Assembly: GCA_947489235.1 (NCBI GenBank)
Contig: CANLDE010000003.1
Span: forward strand, 1 to 53,557
Reading direction: 5' to 3'
DNA length: 53,557 bases
DNA from: Micrococcales bacterium
GTDB taxonomy: Bacteria; Actinomycetota; Actinomycetes; Actinomycetales; Microbacteriaceae
Part shown: piece after piece, positions 43,750-52,875 of the stretch
How the letters are laid out: each line of letters begins with the position of its first letter
Position numbering within the stretch: position 1 is the first letter of the stretch
Program-made: the position numbers and the translations under genes
Notes under the pieces: model-generated
Database searches by the model: none
Seen by the model: only the letters and a program-made list of their open reading frames with translations
Told to the model about the DNA's origin: nothing

Positions 43750-44517
43750 ATGGGAATTTTAGAGGGCAAGAAACTTCTTATCACAGGCGTTCTAACTGAG
43801 GCCTCAATCGCTTTCACCGTTGCCCGCTTGGCTCAAGAGCAAGGTGCAGAAATTGTGCTTTCTTCTTACGGCCGAATGATGGCAATCACCGAAAAGATTG
43901 CCCTTCGCTTACCAACCCCATGCCCTGTAATCGAACTTGATGCTACAAACGACGAAGACCTTGCCGCACTGCCAAGTAGAGTTCTTGAGCACCTGCCTCA
44001 CCTAGATGGCATTGTGCATGCAATCGCATTCGCTCCTGGCACGGCTCTTGGCGGCAACTTCCTTGAAACCGAATGGCCAGATGTTGCAACAGCTGTTCAG
44101 GTATCTGCTTACTCACTAAAGTCAATCACCATGGCCGCTAAGCCAATCTTGAGAGAAGGTTCATCGGTTGCTGGACTAACCTTCGATGCTTCTGTTTCAT
44201 GGCCTGTGTATGACTGGATGGGTGTTGCTAAAGCTGCATTCGAATCAACTTCAAGATATCTTGCTCGTTACTTGGGTAAAGACAACATTCGTGTCAACTT
44301 AATTTCAGCTGGTCCGCTTAGGACTCCTGCTGGTAAGAGCATCCCTGGTTTTTCCAGCATGGAAGACATTTGGGTAGATCGCGCTCCACTTCGTTGGGAG
44401 CTAGCGGACACTGAGCCTGCGGCAAGAGGAATCGTTGCGCTACTAAGTGACTGGTTCCCGATGACTACAGGTGAAATCATTCACGTTGACGGTGGTTTGC
44501 ATTCAACCGGTCACTAA
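43750..44517 (+). CDS. fabI: Enoyl-ACP reductase (NADH), FabI/InhA-type
   Basis: MGILEGKKLLITGVLTEASIAFTVARLAQEQGAEIVL; YDWMGVAKAAFES. Confidence 0.93.
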   Translation: MGILEGKKLLITGVLTEASIAFTVARLAQEQGAEIVLSSYGRMMAITEKIALRLPTPCPVIELDATNDEDLAALPSRVLEHLPHLDGIVHAIAFAPGTALGGNFLETEWPDVATAVQVSAYSLKSITMAAKPILREGSSVAGLTFDASVSWPVYDWMGVAKAAFESTSRYLARYLGKDNIRVNLISAGPLRTPAGKSIPGFSSMEDIWVDRAPLRWELADTEPAARGIVALLSDWFPMTTGEIIHVDGGLHSTGH

Positions 44518-45161
44518 AGACCCAATAGGCCTATAGCTTCACTAAGGTCAGCTGAATCCAAAATAATATCTGCAGCTTTGCGAACCCTAGGCTTGGCATT
44601 AAAGCCGATACCTAAACCTGCTGCAGCCATCATGTCTAAATCATTTGCACCATCGCCAATAGCAACGGTGTATTTCAAATCGAGATCAAGTGATTGAGCC
44701 CATTCGATCAGAGCTGTGGCCTTAGCCGGTTTATCAATAATTGGACCAGTAACATCTCCAGTCAATAAACCATCAACAACCTCTAAAGTGTTTGCTCGGT
44801 GAAAATCTAGTTCTAGTTCTTTAGCCAAAGGCTCAAGTAGTTGTGAGAAGCCTCCTGAAACAGCACCAACTTTTCCACCGGCCAAATGAATGGCAGCAAT
44901 TAGTTGCTTTGCTCCTTTAGTGATAGAACACTTGGCAAGGGTCTCTTCGATAACTCGCTCAGGTAAGCCTTCAAGGTGACGAACACGAGCTTTCAAACTG
45001 GCGGTGAAGTCAAGCTCTCCGCTCATAGCTCTCTCAGTGACTGCCTCAACTTCAGATCTTTTACCAGCACAGTCTGCTAGAAGTTCGATGACTTCCTGCT
45101 CGATTAAAGTGGAGTCGACATCGAAGATAACTAGCACTCGTGGACTCAGACTCATAAACAA
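44514..45161 (-). CDS. serB: Phosphoserine phosphatase
   Basis: IFDVDSTLIEQEVIELLA; GAVSGGFSQLLEPLA; AIGDGANDLDMMAAAGLGI. Confidence 0.93.
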   Translation of the reverse strand: MFMSLSPRVLVIFDVDSTLIEQEVIELLADCAGKRSEVEAVTERAMSGELDFTASLKARVRHLEGLPERVIEETLAKCSITKGAKQLIAAIHLAGGKVGAVSGGFSQLLEPLAKELELDFHRANTLEVVDGLLTGDVTGPIIDKPAKATALIEWAQSLDLDLKYTVAIGDGANDLDMMAAAGLGIGFNAKPRVRKAADIILDSADLSEAIGLLGL

Positions 45162-45253
45162 ACCTTAATGCCTAAAATCTCCAACCTAGCCCTCAGGAGC
45201 ACTGTGTGTGTCTTTTGATGTCATAAATTATGCATAGCCTAGGCTGAAATCAT

Positions 45254-46036
45254 ATGAATGAAGTCCTAGCTCTCAACAACGTCAGTGTTCAACGCTCAGG
45301 TAAGACAATCCTGGATGGAATCAACTGGACAGTTCAAGACAATGAACGCTGGGTAATTGTCGGCCCTAACGGAGCTGGCAAGACTACATTGCTCAAGATT
45401 GCTGCCGCTCAGTTACAGCCAAGCACAGGAACAGCAAGAGTGCTAGGTGAGGCCTTAGGGGAGATCAATGTATTTGAACTTCGCACCCGAGTGGGCTTTG
45501 CTTCCACCGCAATTGCCAGTCGGATACCTAACTCAGAAACGGTTCTAGATGCTGTGATGACTGCTTCTTATGCGGTCACAGGCAGATTTAAAGAAATGTA
45601 TGAAGATGTCGACGAACGAAGAGCTAGGAGAGTGCTAACCGAATGGCACCTCAGTGAGTATTCTGACCGACCTTTTGGAACACTAAGTGATGGTGAACGC
45701 AAAAGAGTTCAGATTGCACGAGCTGTGATGCCAGATCCAGAGCTTTTGCTTCTCGATGAACCGGTAGCTAGCCTCGACATCGGTGCACGTGAGTCCACCA
45801 TCAAGATTCTCAGCGGATATGCTTCCCACCCAGCTGCTCCAGCCATCATCATGGTCACCCACCACCTTGAAGAGATCCCAGCAGGCTTTACCCACGCCTT
45901 GGTTCTAAACCAGGGGAGAATAATCGCAAGCGGTCCAATAAATCACGCTTTGACCACCGAAAAACTAAGTGAAGCCTATGGATTACCCCTTGAAGTTGCC
46001 TTTCAGGGCGGCAGATTCGCTGTTCGGGCAAAGTAG
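45254..46036 (+). CDS. Orphan ABC transporter ATP-binding protein
   Basis: VGPNGAGKTTLLKI; LSDGERKRVQIARA; LLLDEPVASLD; no adjacent permease. Confidence 0.88.
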   Translation: MNEVLALNNVSVQRSGKTILDGINWTVQDNERWVIVGPNGAGKTTLLKIAAAQLQPSTGTARVLGEALGEINVFELRTRVGFASTAIASRIPNSETVLDAVMTASYAVTGRFKEMYEDVDERRARRVLTEWHLSEYSDRPFGTLSDGERKRVQIARAVMPDPELLLLDEPVASLDIGARESTIKILSGYASHPAAPAIIMVTHHLEEIPAGFTHALVLNQGRIIASGPINHALTTEKLSEAYGLPLEVAFQGGRFAVRAK

Positions 46037-46122
46037 CTACTGGCAAAACTCCTAGTATTTGGTGTAGTCTTATCCAAGTGCCAAAGTGCACTACATCCCT
46101 TTTGAATTGAAAGAGTTTTCTT

Positions 46123-46380
46123 ATGAAGGCTGATATCCACCCAAAGTACGAGACCGTCGTATTCCGTGACCTAGCATCAGGTGTTGCGTTCCTTACTCGC
46201 TCAACTGTCACCAGCAACAAGACAATTGAATGGGAAGATGGCAACTCTTACCCAGTATTCGACGTTGAAATCTCTTCAGAGTCTCACCCGTTCTACACAG
46301 GTAAGCAGAGAATCATGGACTCAGCAGGTCGTGTTGAGCGCTTCAACGCTAGATACAAGAACTTCGGTACTCAGAACTAA
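46123..46380 (+). CDS. rpmE2: 50S ribosomal protein L31 type B
   Basis: [28 protein letters not shown]...[26 protein letters not shown]; no CxxC zinc motif. Confidence 0.94.
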   Translation: MKADIHPKYETVVFRDLASGVAFLTRSTVTSNKTIEWEDGNSYPVFDVEISSESHPFYTGKQRIMDSAGRVERFNARYKNFGTQN

Positions 46381-46394
46381 TCTGATTCCAAATG

Positions 46395-46422
46395 AAAATG
46401 GACCTCATCGAGGTCCATTTTT
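46395..46422. terminator. Bidirectional intrinsic terminator between rpmE2 and exonuclease gene
   Basis: aaaatggacctc-atc-gaggtccatttt, 12-bp perfect stem with flanking T/A tracts. Confidence 0.88.
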
Positions 46423-46425
46423 GCT

Positions 46426-47160
46426 TTAACTAAGGTTCTTGACTGGCCAGCCAAACACCGGTTTGTAGTCAGGCACATCAGTTTGACGCCACTTGGCATA
46501 ACTAGCTTCAATTTCATCCGCCCATTTAGCCTGTTGATCGTGAAGGCTTTGAGCTGAATCTGGAAAAGGCACAACAGGTTTCTCTTGCGCAGAAAAATAC
46601 CTCAGCATTGCCAAGCCAACGTGACCTGCAGCTACTGCGTCATCTTTTGCTGTGTGAGCTGCGAGAAGTTCGACTTGGTATCGCTCTGCCGCTGAGACTA
46701 GGTTTCTCTTACCCTTGCGGTACTTATCGATTGTTTTATCAATAACAAGCGGATCGATAACTGTGCCAAAGGTCAGCGGAGCAACATTATTGCGAAGAGC
46801 CTCGTAGTGAAGAATCGTAAAATCGTATGCTGCGTTATAGGCCAACACAGGAATACCTTCTGCAAAGCAGGCAGCAATCGCATTTACTATCTCTGGCACA
46901 CCGACAGATGCTGGCATCGCAGATTGAACGTGTTTGTCGTAAAAGCCGTGAACCTTGCTTGCTATCTCAGGAATCGGGATGCCTGGATTCATAACCCAGT
47001 CATAGCCGCCTGGCAGAATCTCGCCGTTTGAGTTCATTCTGTGCAGGGCGGCGGTAACGATTCGATCTTGGACAAGATTCAAGCCAGTTGTCTCTGTATC
47101 AAATACAGCGATAGTACCAAGCCAGTCAGGAAGTTGCAGTTTGTTCGTTGAGTCATTCAC
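46426..47160 (-). CDS. DnaQ-like 3'-5' exonuclease (DEDDh)
   Basis: IAVFDTETTGLNLVQDRIVTAAL; HTAKDDAVAAGHV. Confidence 0.9.
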   Translation of the reverse strand: MNDSTNKLQLPDWLGTIAVFDTETTGLNLVQDRIVTAALHRMNSNGEILPGGYDWVMNPGIPIPEIASKVHGFYDKHVQSAMPASVGVPEIVNAIAACFAEGIPVLAYNAAYDFTILHYEALRNNVAPLTFGTVIDPLVIDKTIDKYRKGKRNLVSAAERYQVELLAAHTAKDDAVAAGHVGLAMLRYFSAQEKPVVPFPDSAQSLHDQQAKWADEIEASYAKWRQTDVPDYKPVFGWPVKNLS

Positions 47161-47269
47161 AGCAAAAGACTACTTGGCAACTCAGACATTGACCGCTAGG
47201 CGAGCAGTTCTATCTCTTCTAAAGGGCTAGGTAGAATTGGTAGAGAGATTTAGGTATGGAAAACACAGA

Positions 47270-48166
47270 ATGAAAACGTCCGCGCAACTAATGGCTGATG
47301 CTCAAACTAGAGCAGTGGCTAAGAGTGTATCCGTAGGCTCAGCGCTCACAAGCTATTGGCTATACCCAGCAACTACGGTTTCGCCAGACAAAGCCAAGAA
47401 CCTAGTCCTTGTTCACGGTTACCGAGGCGATCACCATGGCTTGGAAGCTTTTGCTGGGGGATTCACCGAATATAACGTCTATGTTCCCGACTTACCTGGT
47501 TTTGGAAAGTCAGAGCCGCTAAAGAGTTTGCATAACCTAGACGCATATGCCCAATGGCTATTCGAATTCTTGAAGGCAATCAAACTCGTGCAACCTATAG
47601 GTGTTGGACACTCCTTTGGGACACTAATAGTTAGCTCATGCGAATCTGAGCATGATCTATTTGAAAGTTTGATTCTGGTAAACCCTGTTGGTGGGGGAAA
47701 AGTTGGAGGAATCTCAAAGTTCTTGCTCAAGTTCGTTAAGTTCTACTACTGGGTCGCTCACGTAGTGCCAGAGAGCATCGGAATGCGAATGGCAAAGACT
47801 TACCTGCTAGTCGATTCGATGTCAGCTTTCACGACGAAGTCAAAGAGTAAAGAACTTAGAAAGTGGATTAAACAGGTCCATCGCAAACACTTCAATAGTT
47901 TCGCTAACTCCCAAGTCAACTGGGAAAGTTATGTTGCCTCTATCAAAAATGTGGTCACACCGTATGTGAAGAAAATAACTAAACCAGTACTTATGATTGC
48001 TGCCGACCAAGATGAAATCACTCCTGTCTACACTGTTGTTGAACTAGCTCAATCAATGGCAAATGCAGAAGTTTATGAAATAAAAGGTTGCGGACATTTG
48101 GTTCACTATGAAGCAGCTCAAGAGGCGGTAGATGTTATGAATGGCTTCTTAGCGAAGTTGCGCTAA
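47270..48166 (+). CDS. Alpha/beta hydrolase (ORF track start 47237; ATG 47270 likely)
   Basis: LVHGYRGDHHGLEAF, GVGHSFGTLIVS nucleophile elbow, AADQDEITP, GCGHLVHYE. Confidence 0.88.
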   Translation: MKTSAQLMADAQTRAVAKSVSVGSALTSYWLYPATTVSPDKAKNLVLVHGYRGDHHGLEAFAGGFTEYNVYVPDLPGFGKSEPLKSLHNLDAYAQWLFEFLKAIKLVQPIGVGHSFGTLIVSSCESEHDLFESLILVNPVGGGKVGGISKFLLKFVKFYYWVAHVVPESIGMRMAKTYLLVDSMSAFTTKSKSKELRKWIKQVHRKHFNSFANSQVNWESYVASIKNVVTPYVKKITKPVLMIAADQDEITPVYTVVELAQSMANAEVYEIKGCGHLVHYEAAQEAVDVMNGFLAKLR

Positions 48167-48168
48167 CA

Positions 48169-49242
48169 ATGAAAACTCTGCACTTTGATGCCAGGTTCAT
48201 CAGGATTGACCGCCCCGATGGAATCAGTAGATTCAGTGCAGAGCTATTCAAAGCGCTAGCAGACAAGGTCGAGGTAGTGGCAATAATCCATGACCTTCGA
48301 CAACTAGATTCTCTTCCCAAAGATGTTGAGTATGTTGTGCTAAACAACCCTCAATCAATCACAGAGTTTTTCGTGGCTAAGAAACTAAACCGGCTTGGAG
48401 CAACTCACGTATTCTCACCAATGCAGGTCATGGGTAGCTTTGGCCGCAAGTACAAACTCATACTGACCTTGCACGATTTGATCTACTATCGGCATCGCAA
48501 ACCTCCTCAGGATCTAAACCTGCTTATCAGGGGATTGTGGCGCTTATATCACCTGAGTTACCAACCACAACGCTGGCTGTTAAACAGAGCTGATGCAATT
48601 GCTACCGTCTCGAAAACGACAATGCAGTTAATCAAAGAACATCGTCTAACCACTAGGCCAGTTGCAGTTGTATACAACGCTCCGGATAAGCACACGGTTG
48701 TTGAACCAAGAACTTTCCCTGCATCCAAGGATTTGATTTACATAGGATCTTTCATGCCCTACAAGAACGTCGAAACCTTAGTTAAAGGCGCAGGACTGCT
48801 ACCTGGCTACAGATTGCACTTTCTAAGCAGGATTTCTTCGTCGAGAAAGGCGCAACTACAGTCACTAGCTCAAAGCCTTGGAGTTGAATTGGTGCTGCAT
48901 GAAGGCGTTTCGGACCAGGAATACAAAGACCTTCTTTCATCGTCTTTCGCACTAGTGTCAGCAAGCAAAGATGAAGGTTTCGGAATCCCACTAGTTGAGG
49001 CTATGCAGCTAGGCACTCCAGTGGTTGTCTCAAACTTGGACATTTTCTCTGAGGTGGCGGCAAGTGCAGGAACTTACTTCAATCCTGACTCTCCAGAAGA
49101 GTTTGCTAAGGCTGTGAAGAGTTTAGAAGATCAGGCTAGCTGGCTTGCAGCTTCAAAGAAATCAATCACTCAGGCCAACCAGTTCGATTGGAACAAATCA
49201 GCTGAAGCTCTGCTTGCACAATTTGCTGAATTAGATTCCTAG
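48169..49242 (+). CDS. Glycosyltransferase family 4
   Basis: DLIYIGSFMPYKNVETLVKG; SKDEGFGIPLVEAMQLGTPVVVSN. Confidence 0.92.
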   Translation: MKTLHFDARFIRIDRPDGISRFSAELFKALADKVEVVAIIHDLRQLDSLPKDVEYVVLNNPQSITEFFVAKKLNRLGATHVFSPMQVMGSFGRKYKLILTLHDLIYYRHRKPPQDLNLLIRGLWRLYHLSYQPQRWLLNRADAIATVSKTTMQLIKEHRLTTRPVAVVYNAPDKHTVVEPRTFPASKDLIYIGSFMPYKNVETLVKGAGLLPGYRLHFLSRISSSRKAQLQSLAQSLGVELVLHEGVSDQEYKDLLSSSFALVSASKDEGFGIPLVEAMQLGTPVVVSNLDIFSEVAASAGTYFNPDSPEEFAKAVKSLEDQASWLAASKKSITQANQFDWNKSAEALLAQFAELDS

Positions 49243-49809
49243 CGATTCTGGGCGGTAATCACTTATCGTCCAAATTCCATCAGCATGCATGAATCTGTTC
49301 AACGAAGCATTGCTGAGACGTTCGCCTTCGCGAGGGAGTTCACCTTCGCTGACGATGTTTAGAACTTTTCTAATGAAAGCTCCATGAGAGACTGCCAAAA
49401 CTCTCTGTCCTGAGTATTCATTGGCTATCAGGTCAAGTAGGAGCAAAGTTCTAGCCTTTAGATCTTCTAAAGATTCAAGCCCTTCGATTGGAACATGGCT
49501 CTCATAAAGCTTGCGCCAAGAAGCATGGTCCATTCCTTCTGCTGTGCCAAAGGAACGTTCAATTAGTTCAGGAACAATGACAACTTGCATTCCGAGTGCT
49601 TGCGCAACGATACCTGCAGTGTCTCTAGCTCTTGAAAGGGGAGAAGAGATAATCACATCCCAATTCTCTGGGTGTAGATGCGCCGCTGCTGTTAGTGCCT
49701 GAGCTTTGCCGGTTTCATTTAGAGGAATATCCGTTGAACCCTGCAGCCTTAGATCTATGTTCCAGTCAGTTTGGCCATGACGAAGCAAGCCAAGAGTAGT
49801 TTCAGTCAA
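49231..49809 (-). CDS. Histidine phosphatase (phosphoglycerate mutase-like) family
   Basis: LGLLRHGQTDWNIDLRLQGSTDIPLNETG; VSHGAFIRKVL. Confidence 0.93.
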   Translation of the reverse strand: MTETTLGLLRHGQTDWNIDLRLQGSTDIPLNETGKAQALTAAAHLHPENWDVIISSPLSRARDTAGIVAQALGMQVVIVPELIERSFGTAEGMDHASWRKLYESHVPIEGLESLEDLKARTLLLLDLIANEYSGQRVLAVSHGAFIRKVLNIVSEGELPREGERLSNASLNRFMHADGIWTISDYRPESLGI

Positions 49810-50644
49810 CTAAGAGCCTTTCTAGAGCCAGCGAAGTGCTGGCTTCGATTTTTACGTTTGCTAGAGCATCGGCTCTGGTAGGTCCTATGTTGACAATGAC
49901 GATGGACTTTTGGGACTTTACTGCTTGTTTAGCAAAACGGTATCCGGAGTTCACAGTCAGTGATGTTCCTGCTACCAGGAGTACATCAGATTCTGCAAGT
50001 TTTGCTAAAGCTTGCTCAACGCGTTGGACAGGCACGGACTCGCCAAAGAAAACAACATCTGGTTTATAAACTCCGTTGCACTTAGCACAGCTAGGCACTA
50101 TGAAATTCTCTGTTCCTTCAACATCTGCATCGCCATCTGGGGTGAATTCAACTTGTTCATCTTTTACTAATGCTGGGTTTAGCTTTTGTAGCAAATCATC
50201 CATTTCAATTCTTGAGATGGAATTCCGACAGCCCATGCAGATAACTTGATCGAGCCTGCCGTGCAAATCAATCACAGCTTTACTGCCGGCTGCTTGATGT
50301 AAGCCATCTACGTTTTGTGTCACAAGCGTGGAGATTTTTCCTTGTTCTTCTGCCTTAGATAAAGCCAAGTGTCCAGGGTTTGGGGAAGCCGAGGCTATTC
50401 GTGACCAGCCGACAAAACTTCTTGCCCAGTATCTTTGCTGCGCTTCAAATGAGCCCATGAAGGTGTCATAAGTCATCGGGTGTCTAGCTACTCGTCCTTG
50501 ACCTCGATAGTCAGGTATTCCAGAATCTGTGCTGAGGCCAGCTCCGGTTAGAACAAAGAGTTTTTTGCCAGCAATGCGCTCACGGGCCACCTCGAGGGAA
50601 TAGTGGGCGGCCTCTGAAATATTTGGATTTTCAACATTGGACAT
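49802..50644 (-). CDS. Sir2-family NAD-dependent deacylase (SIRT4-like class II motif); start at internal Met, ORF track start 50731
   Basis: LTGAGLSTDSGIPDYRGQGRVA; TQNVDGLHQAAGSKAVIDLHG; CMGC...CAKC zinc cysteines. Confidence 0.92.
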   Translation of the reverse strand: MSNVENPNISEAAHYSLEVARERIAGKKLFVLTGAGLSTDSGIPDYRGQGRVARHPMTYDTFMGSFEAQQRYWARSFVGWSRIASASPNPGHLALSKAEEQGKISTLVTQNVDGLHQAAGSKAVIDLHGRLDQVICMGCRNSISRIEMDDLLQKLNPALVKDEQVEFTPDGDADVEGTENFIVPSCAKCNGVYKPDVVFFGESVPVQRVEQALAKLAESDVLLVAGTSLTVNSGYRFAKQAVKSQKSIVIVNIGPTRADALANVKIEASTSLALERLLVD

Positions 50645-50667
50645 TATGGAGCAGTTTACAACTTGAA

Positions 50668-51507
50668 CTATCTGATTAGTGACTGACAACCTGTTTCGTG
50701 CGGATATACCGGTCGCACGGTAAGTCTCCATGTCTTACCGTTTGAGCTGAATCTTGATGCAGAATTCAACTTAGGAAGCAGTGAATTGAATTTTATGTTC
50801 TCAGCAGCCGTCATTTCCTTACAATATTGATTCCATTGCAGCGGCTTTGAACCGATCCACTTGTGAATCTTTGTAAATGATGGATCTGGGGCAGCTTCGG
50901 ATGCCATGTATAGCCACTTTGTTGGCTTCCAAACAGTAGGTCTGGATTTTGTCCACATCAACTCAGAGCTGAATGATTCGACTTTATCTCTAAACTTTGA
51001 TGCTGCCTTGCGTGCATCAAGTTTTGACTTAGGCTGCACATCTTGGTCGTAACCAAGCGCATAGATCGAAAACCTGGTTTGAGGTGCTTTTGCGGATATC
51101 TGGGTAACAAATGTTGTGTCGCTAACATCAACTATCCAAGGCATACCCCAATCGAATTTAGGATCCATCAGATTCACTTTTCTTGCTGCATCCAAGATTC
51201 TCGGAACTGCAGCTGGCTCTCGTTTTTGTAACAATGAATTTACAAAATGACCTGGATACTGCGTAGTGTGTACTTTAACCGGAACAATCAAAAGGCCATC
51301 GCTATACAAAACTGTTGGGGTTCTTGAGAAAGCGTACTCTTGGAGGGTGAAGCCACCTGTGTCTTGGATCAGCAGAGAGACGTAGCGGCCAGGGGGAGTT
51401 GTGGCCTGTGCCACGCCGCTAGAAGTTAGACCTAGCAGAAGGCCGATTACAGTCAGAGCTCTAACAATGCGCATGATCACCATCCAGATTTCACTTGTTA
51501 TCTCCAT
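50668..51507 (-). CDS. Secreted/lumenal hypothetical protein with signal peptide (likely start at internal Met MRIVRALTVIG...)
   Basis: RIVRALTVIGLLLGLTSSGVAQA signal-like N-terminus; no recognised domain. Confidence 0.75.
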   Translation of the reverse strand: MEITSEIWMVIMRIVRALTVIGLLLGLTSSGVAQATTPPGRYVSLLIQDTGGFTLQEYAFSRTPTVLYSDGLLIVPVKVHTTQYPGHFVNSLLQKREPAAVPRILDAARKVNLMDPKFDWGMPWIVDVSDTTFVTQISAKAPQTRFSIYALGYDQDVQPKSKLDARKAASKFRDKVESFSSELMWTKSRPTVWKPTKWLYMASEAAPDPSFTKIHKWIGSKPLQWNQYCKEMTAAENIKFNSLLPKLNSASRFSSNGKTWRLTVRPVYPHETGCQSLIR

Positions 51508-51573
51508 TATCTCGCATGAAGTGGTTTAGGGAATAAACATTCAGTAACTTTGGAGATTCGTTTAAGAATTGAA

Positions 51574-51603
51574 CAGAGCCCCGATGTATTCACCGAGGCT
51601 CTG
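51574..51603 (-). terminator. Hairpin downstream of tRNA-Leu(GAG), probable terminator
   Basis: cagagccccg-atgtattcac-cgaggctctg, 10-bp stem; weak T-rich tail on minus strand. Confidence 0.6.
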
Positions 51604-51624
51604 TAGTAGCTGTCTCAAACTACG

Positions 51625-51707
51625 TGTCCGAAAGGGGACTTGAACCCCTACCCCCTTGCGAGGACTAGCACCTCAAGCTAGCGCGTCTACCATTTCGCCA
51701 CCCGGAC
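51625..51707 (-). tRNA. tRNA-Leu(GAG)
   Basis: Minus strand GTCCGGGTGGCGAAATGGTAGACGCGCTAGCTTGAGGTGCTAG...GGGGTTCAAGTCCCCTTTCGGACA; anticodon loop TTGAGGT; no encoded CCA. Confidence 0.92.
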
Positions 51708-51820
51708 CTAAGGTTTGCTGCCTATCTCTAAGCACCAGTTCTAAATGTTACTACGAATACCTGAAAACTCTTTGGCTGGTATTTACTCACATTTATCTAA
51801 ACCAGGAGTAGTTTTGACTT

Positions 51821-52039
51821 ATGGCTCAAGACGCACGCAACACTCTAAACAGTTTGGTGGCTGCTTTAGAAAGACATTATGAAGCGATGTCTTCCGGTCG
51901 AGGTAGCGATGACCCGGCCGTGGTAGCAACATATGAGCATTTAAAGACCGCATTTTTAGATTACGAAGAAGCTGTTTCAGATCAGTTCGGCGAGATTCTT
52001 CCTATGGAGTTAGCAGAAGATGACGACGACTGGTCATGA
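51821..52039 (+). CDS. Small acidic actinobacterial protein of unknown function
   Basis: 72 aa, acidic C-terminus ELAEDDDDWS; stop overlaps uppP start. Confidence 0.7.
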   Translation: MAQDARNTLNSLVAALERHYEAMSSGRGSDDPAVVATYEHLKTAFLDYEEAVSDQFGEILPMELAEDDDDWS

Positions 52040-52875
52040 GTTTATTTGAAGCAATAATTCTTGGGCTTATCCAAGGTCTTACAGAATTCCTACCAGTTTC
52101 ATCTAGTGCCCACGTTCAGATCTTTTCTGAGTTGATGCAAGTCAAAGGTCTCTCTGACAAGAACTCAGCAACTACTGCATTTATAGCAACAATCCAACTA
52201 GGCACCGAAGCCGCAGTGTTGATTTACTTTGCTAAAGATATCTCAAGACTTTTAGGTACCTGGTTCAAGGGATTATTCAACTCAAAGGCTCGCGATAATG
52301 CCGATTACAAGATGGCATGGCTAGTTATTCTTGCCTCAATCCCAGTAGGTGTAATCGGATTCATGTTAAGAACCTTCATTCAAGAAACAGTACGAACACT
52401 TTGGGTTGTTGCATTCACCATGATCTTGTTTGCCATGATTTTGTACTTAGCTGACAAATACGGTCGCAAAGAGAAGCTTGTGAAGGAAATGAACTTCAAT
52501 ACAGCTCTAGGTTTTGGGCTCAGCCAAGCGCTCGCTGTTATTCCTGGCATATCAAGATCAGGAGCTAGCATCAGCTTTGGTCTTTTCGCTGGGTTCACCA
52601 GAGCAGCTGCGGCAAGATTTAGCTTTTTGATTGGCATACCTGCAGTATTAGCCAGTGGACTTATTGAGTTCAAAGACAGTTATCAGTATCTAGATTCCGA
52701 TACTCTAACTGGAACAATCATCGCCACAGTTACATCGTTTATTGTCGGATACGTGGTTATCGCTGGATTACTAAAGTATTTGAACAAAGGTTCATTTATG
52801 CCTTTTGTGATATGGCGCTTGGTAGTCGGTATCGCCTTGCTAGTGATGCTTAGTAATGGTTGGATTACTGCTTAG
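52036..52875 (+). CDS. uppP: Undecaprenyl-diphosphate phosphatase
   Basis: LGLIQGLTEFLPVSSSAHVQI; PGISRSGASISFGL; multi-TM. Confidence 0.96.
   Translation: MSLFEAIILGLIQGLTEFLPVSSSAHVQIFSELMQVKGLSDKNSATTAFIATIQLGTEAAVLIYFAKDISRLLGTWFKGLFNSKARDNADYKMAWLVILASIPVGVIGFMLRTFIQETVRTLWVVAFTMILFAMILYLADKYGRKEKLVKEMNFNTALGFGLSQALAVIPGISRSGASISFGLFAGFTRAAAARFSFLIGIPAVLASGLIEFKDSYQYLDSDTLTGTIIATVTSFIVGYVVIAGLLKYLNKGSFMPFVIWRLVVGIALLVMLSNGWITA

Noticed and set aside
49802-50644. SIR2 as part of an anti-phage system
   Set aside because: It is a compact stand-alone class II sirtuin with zinc cysteines in a housekeeping context; no Thoeris/DSR/pAgo partner nearby.
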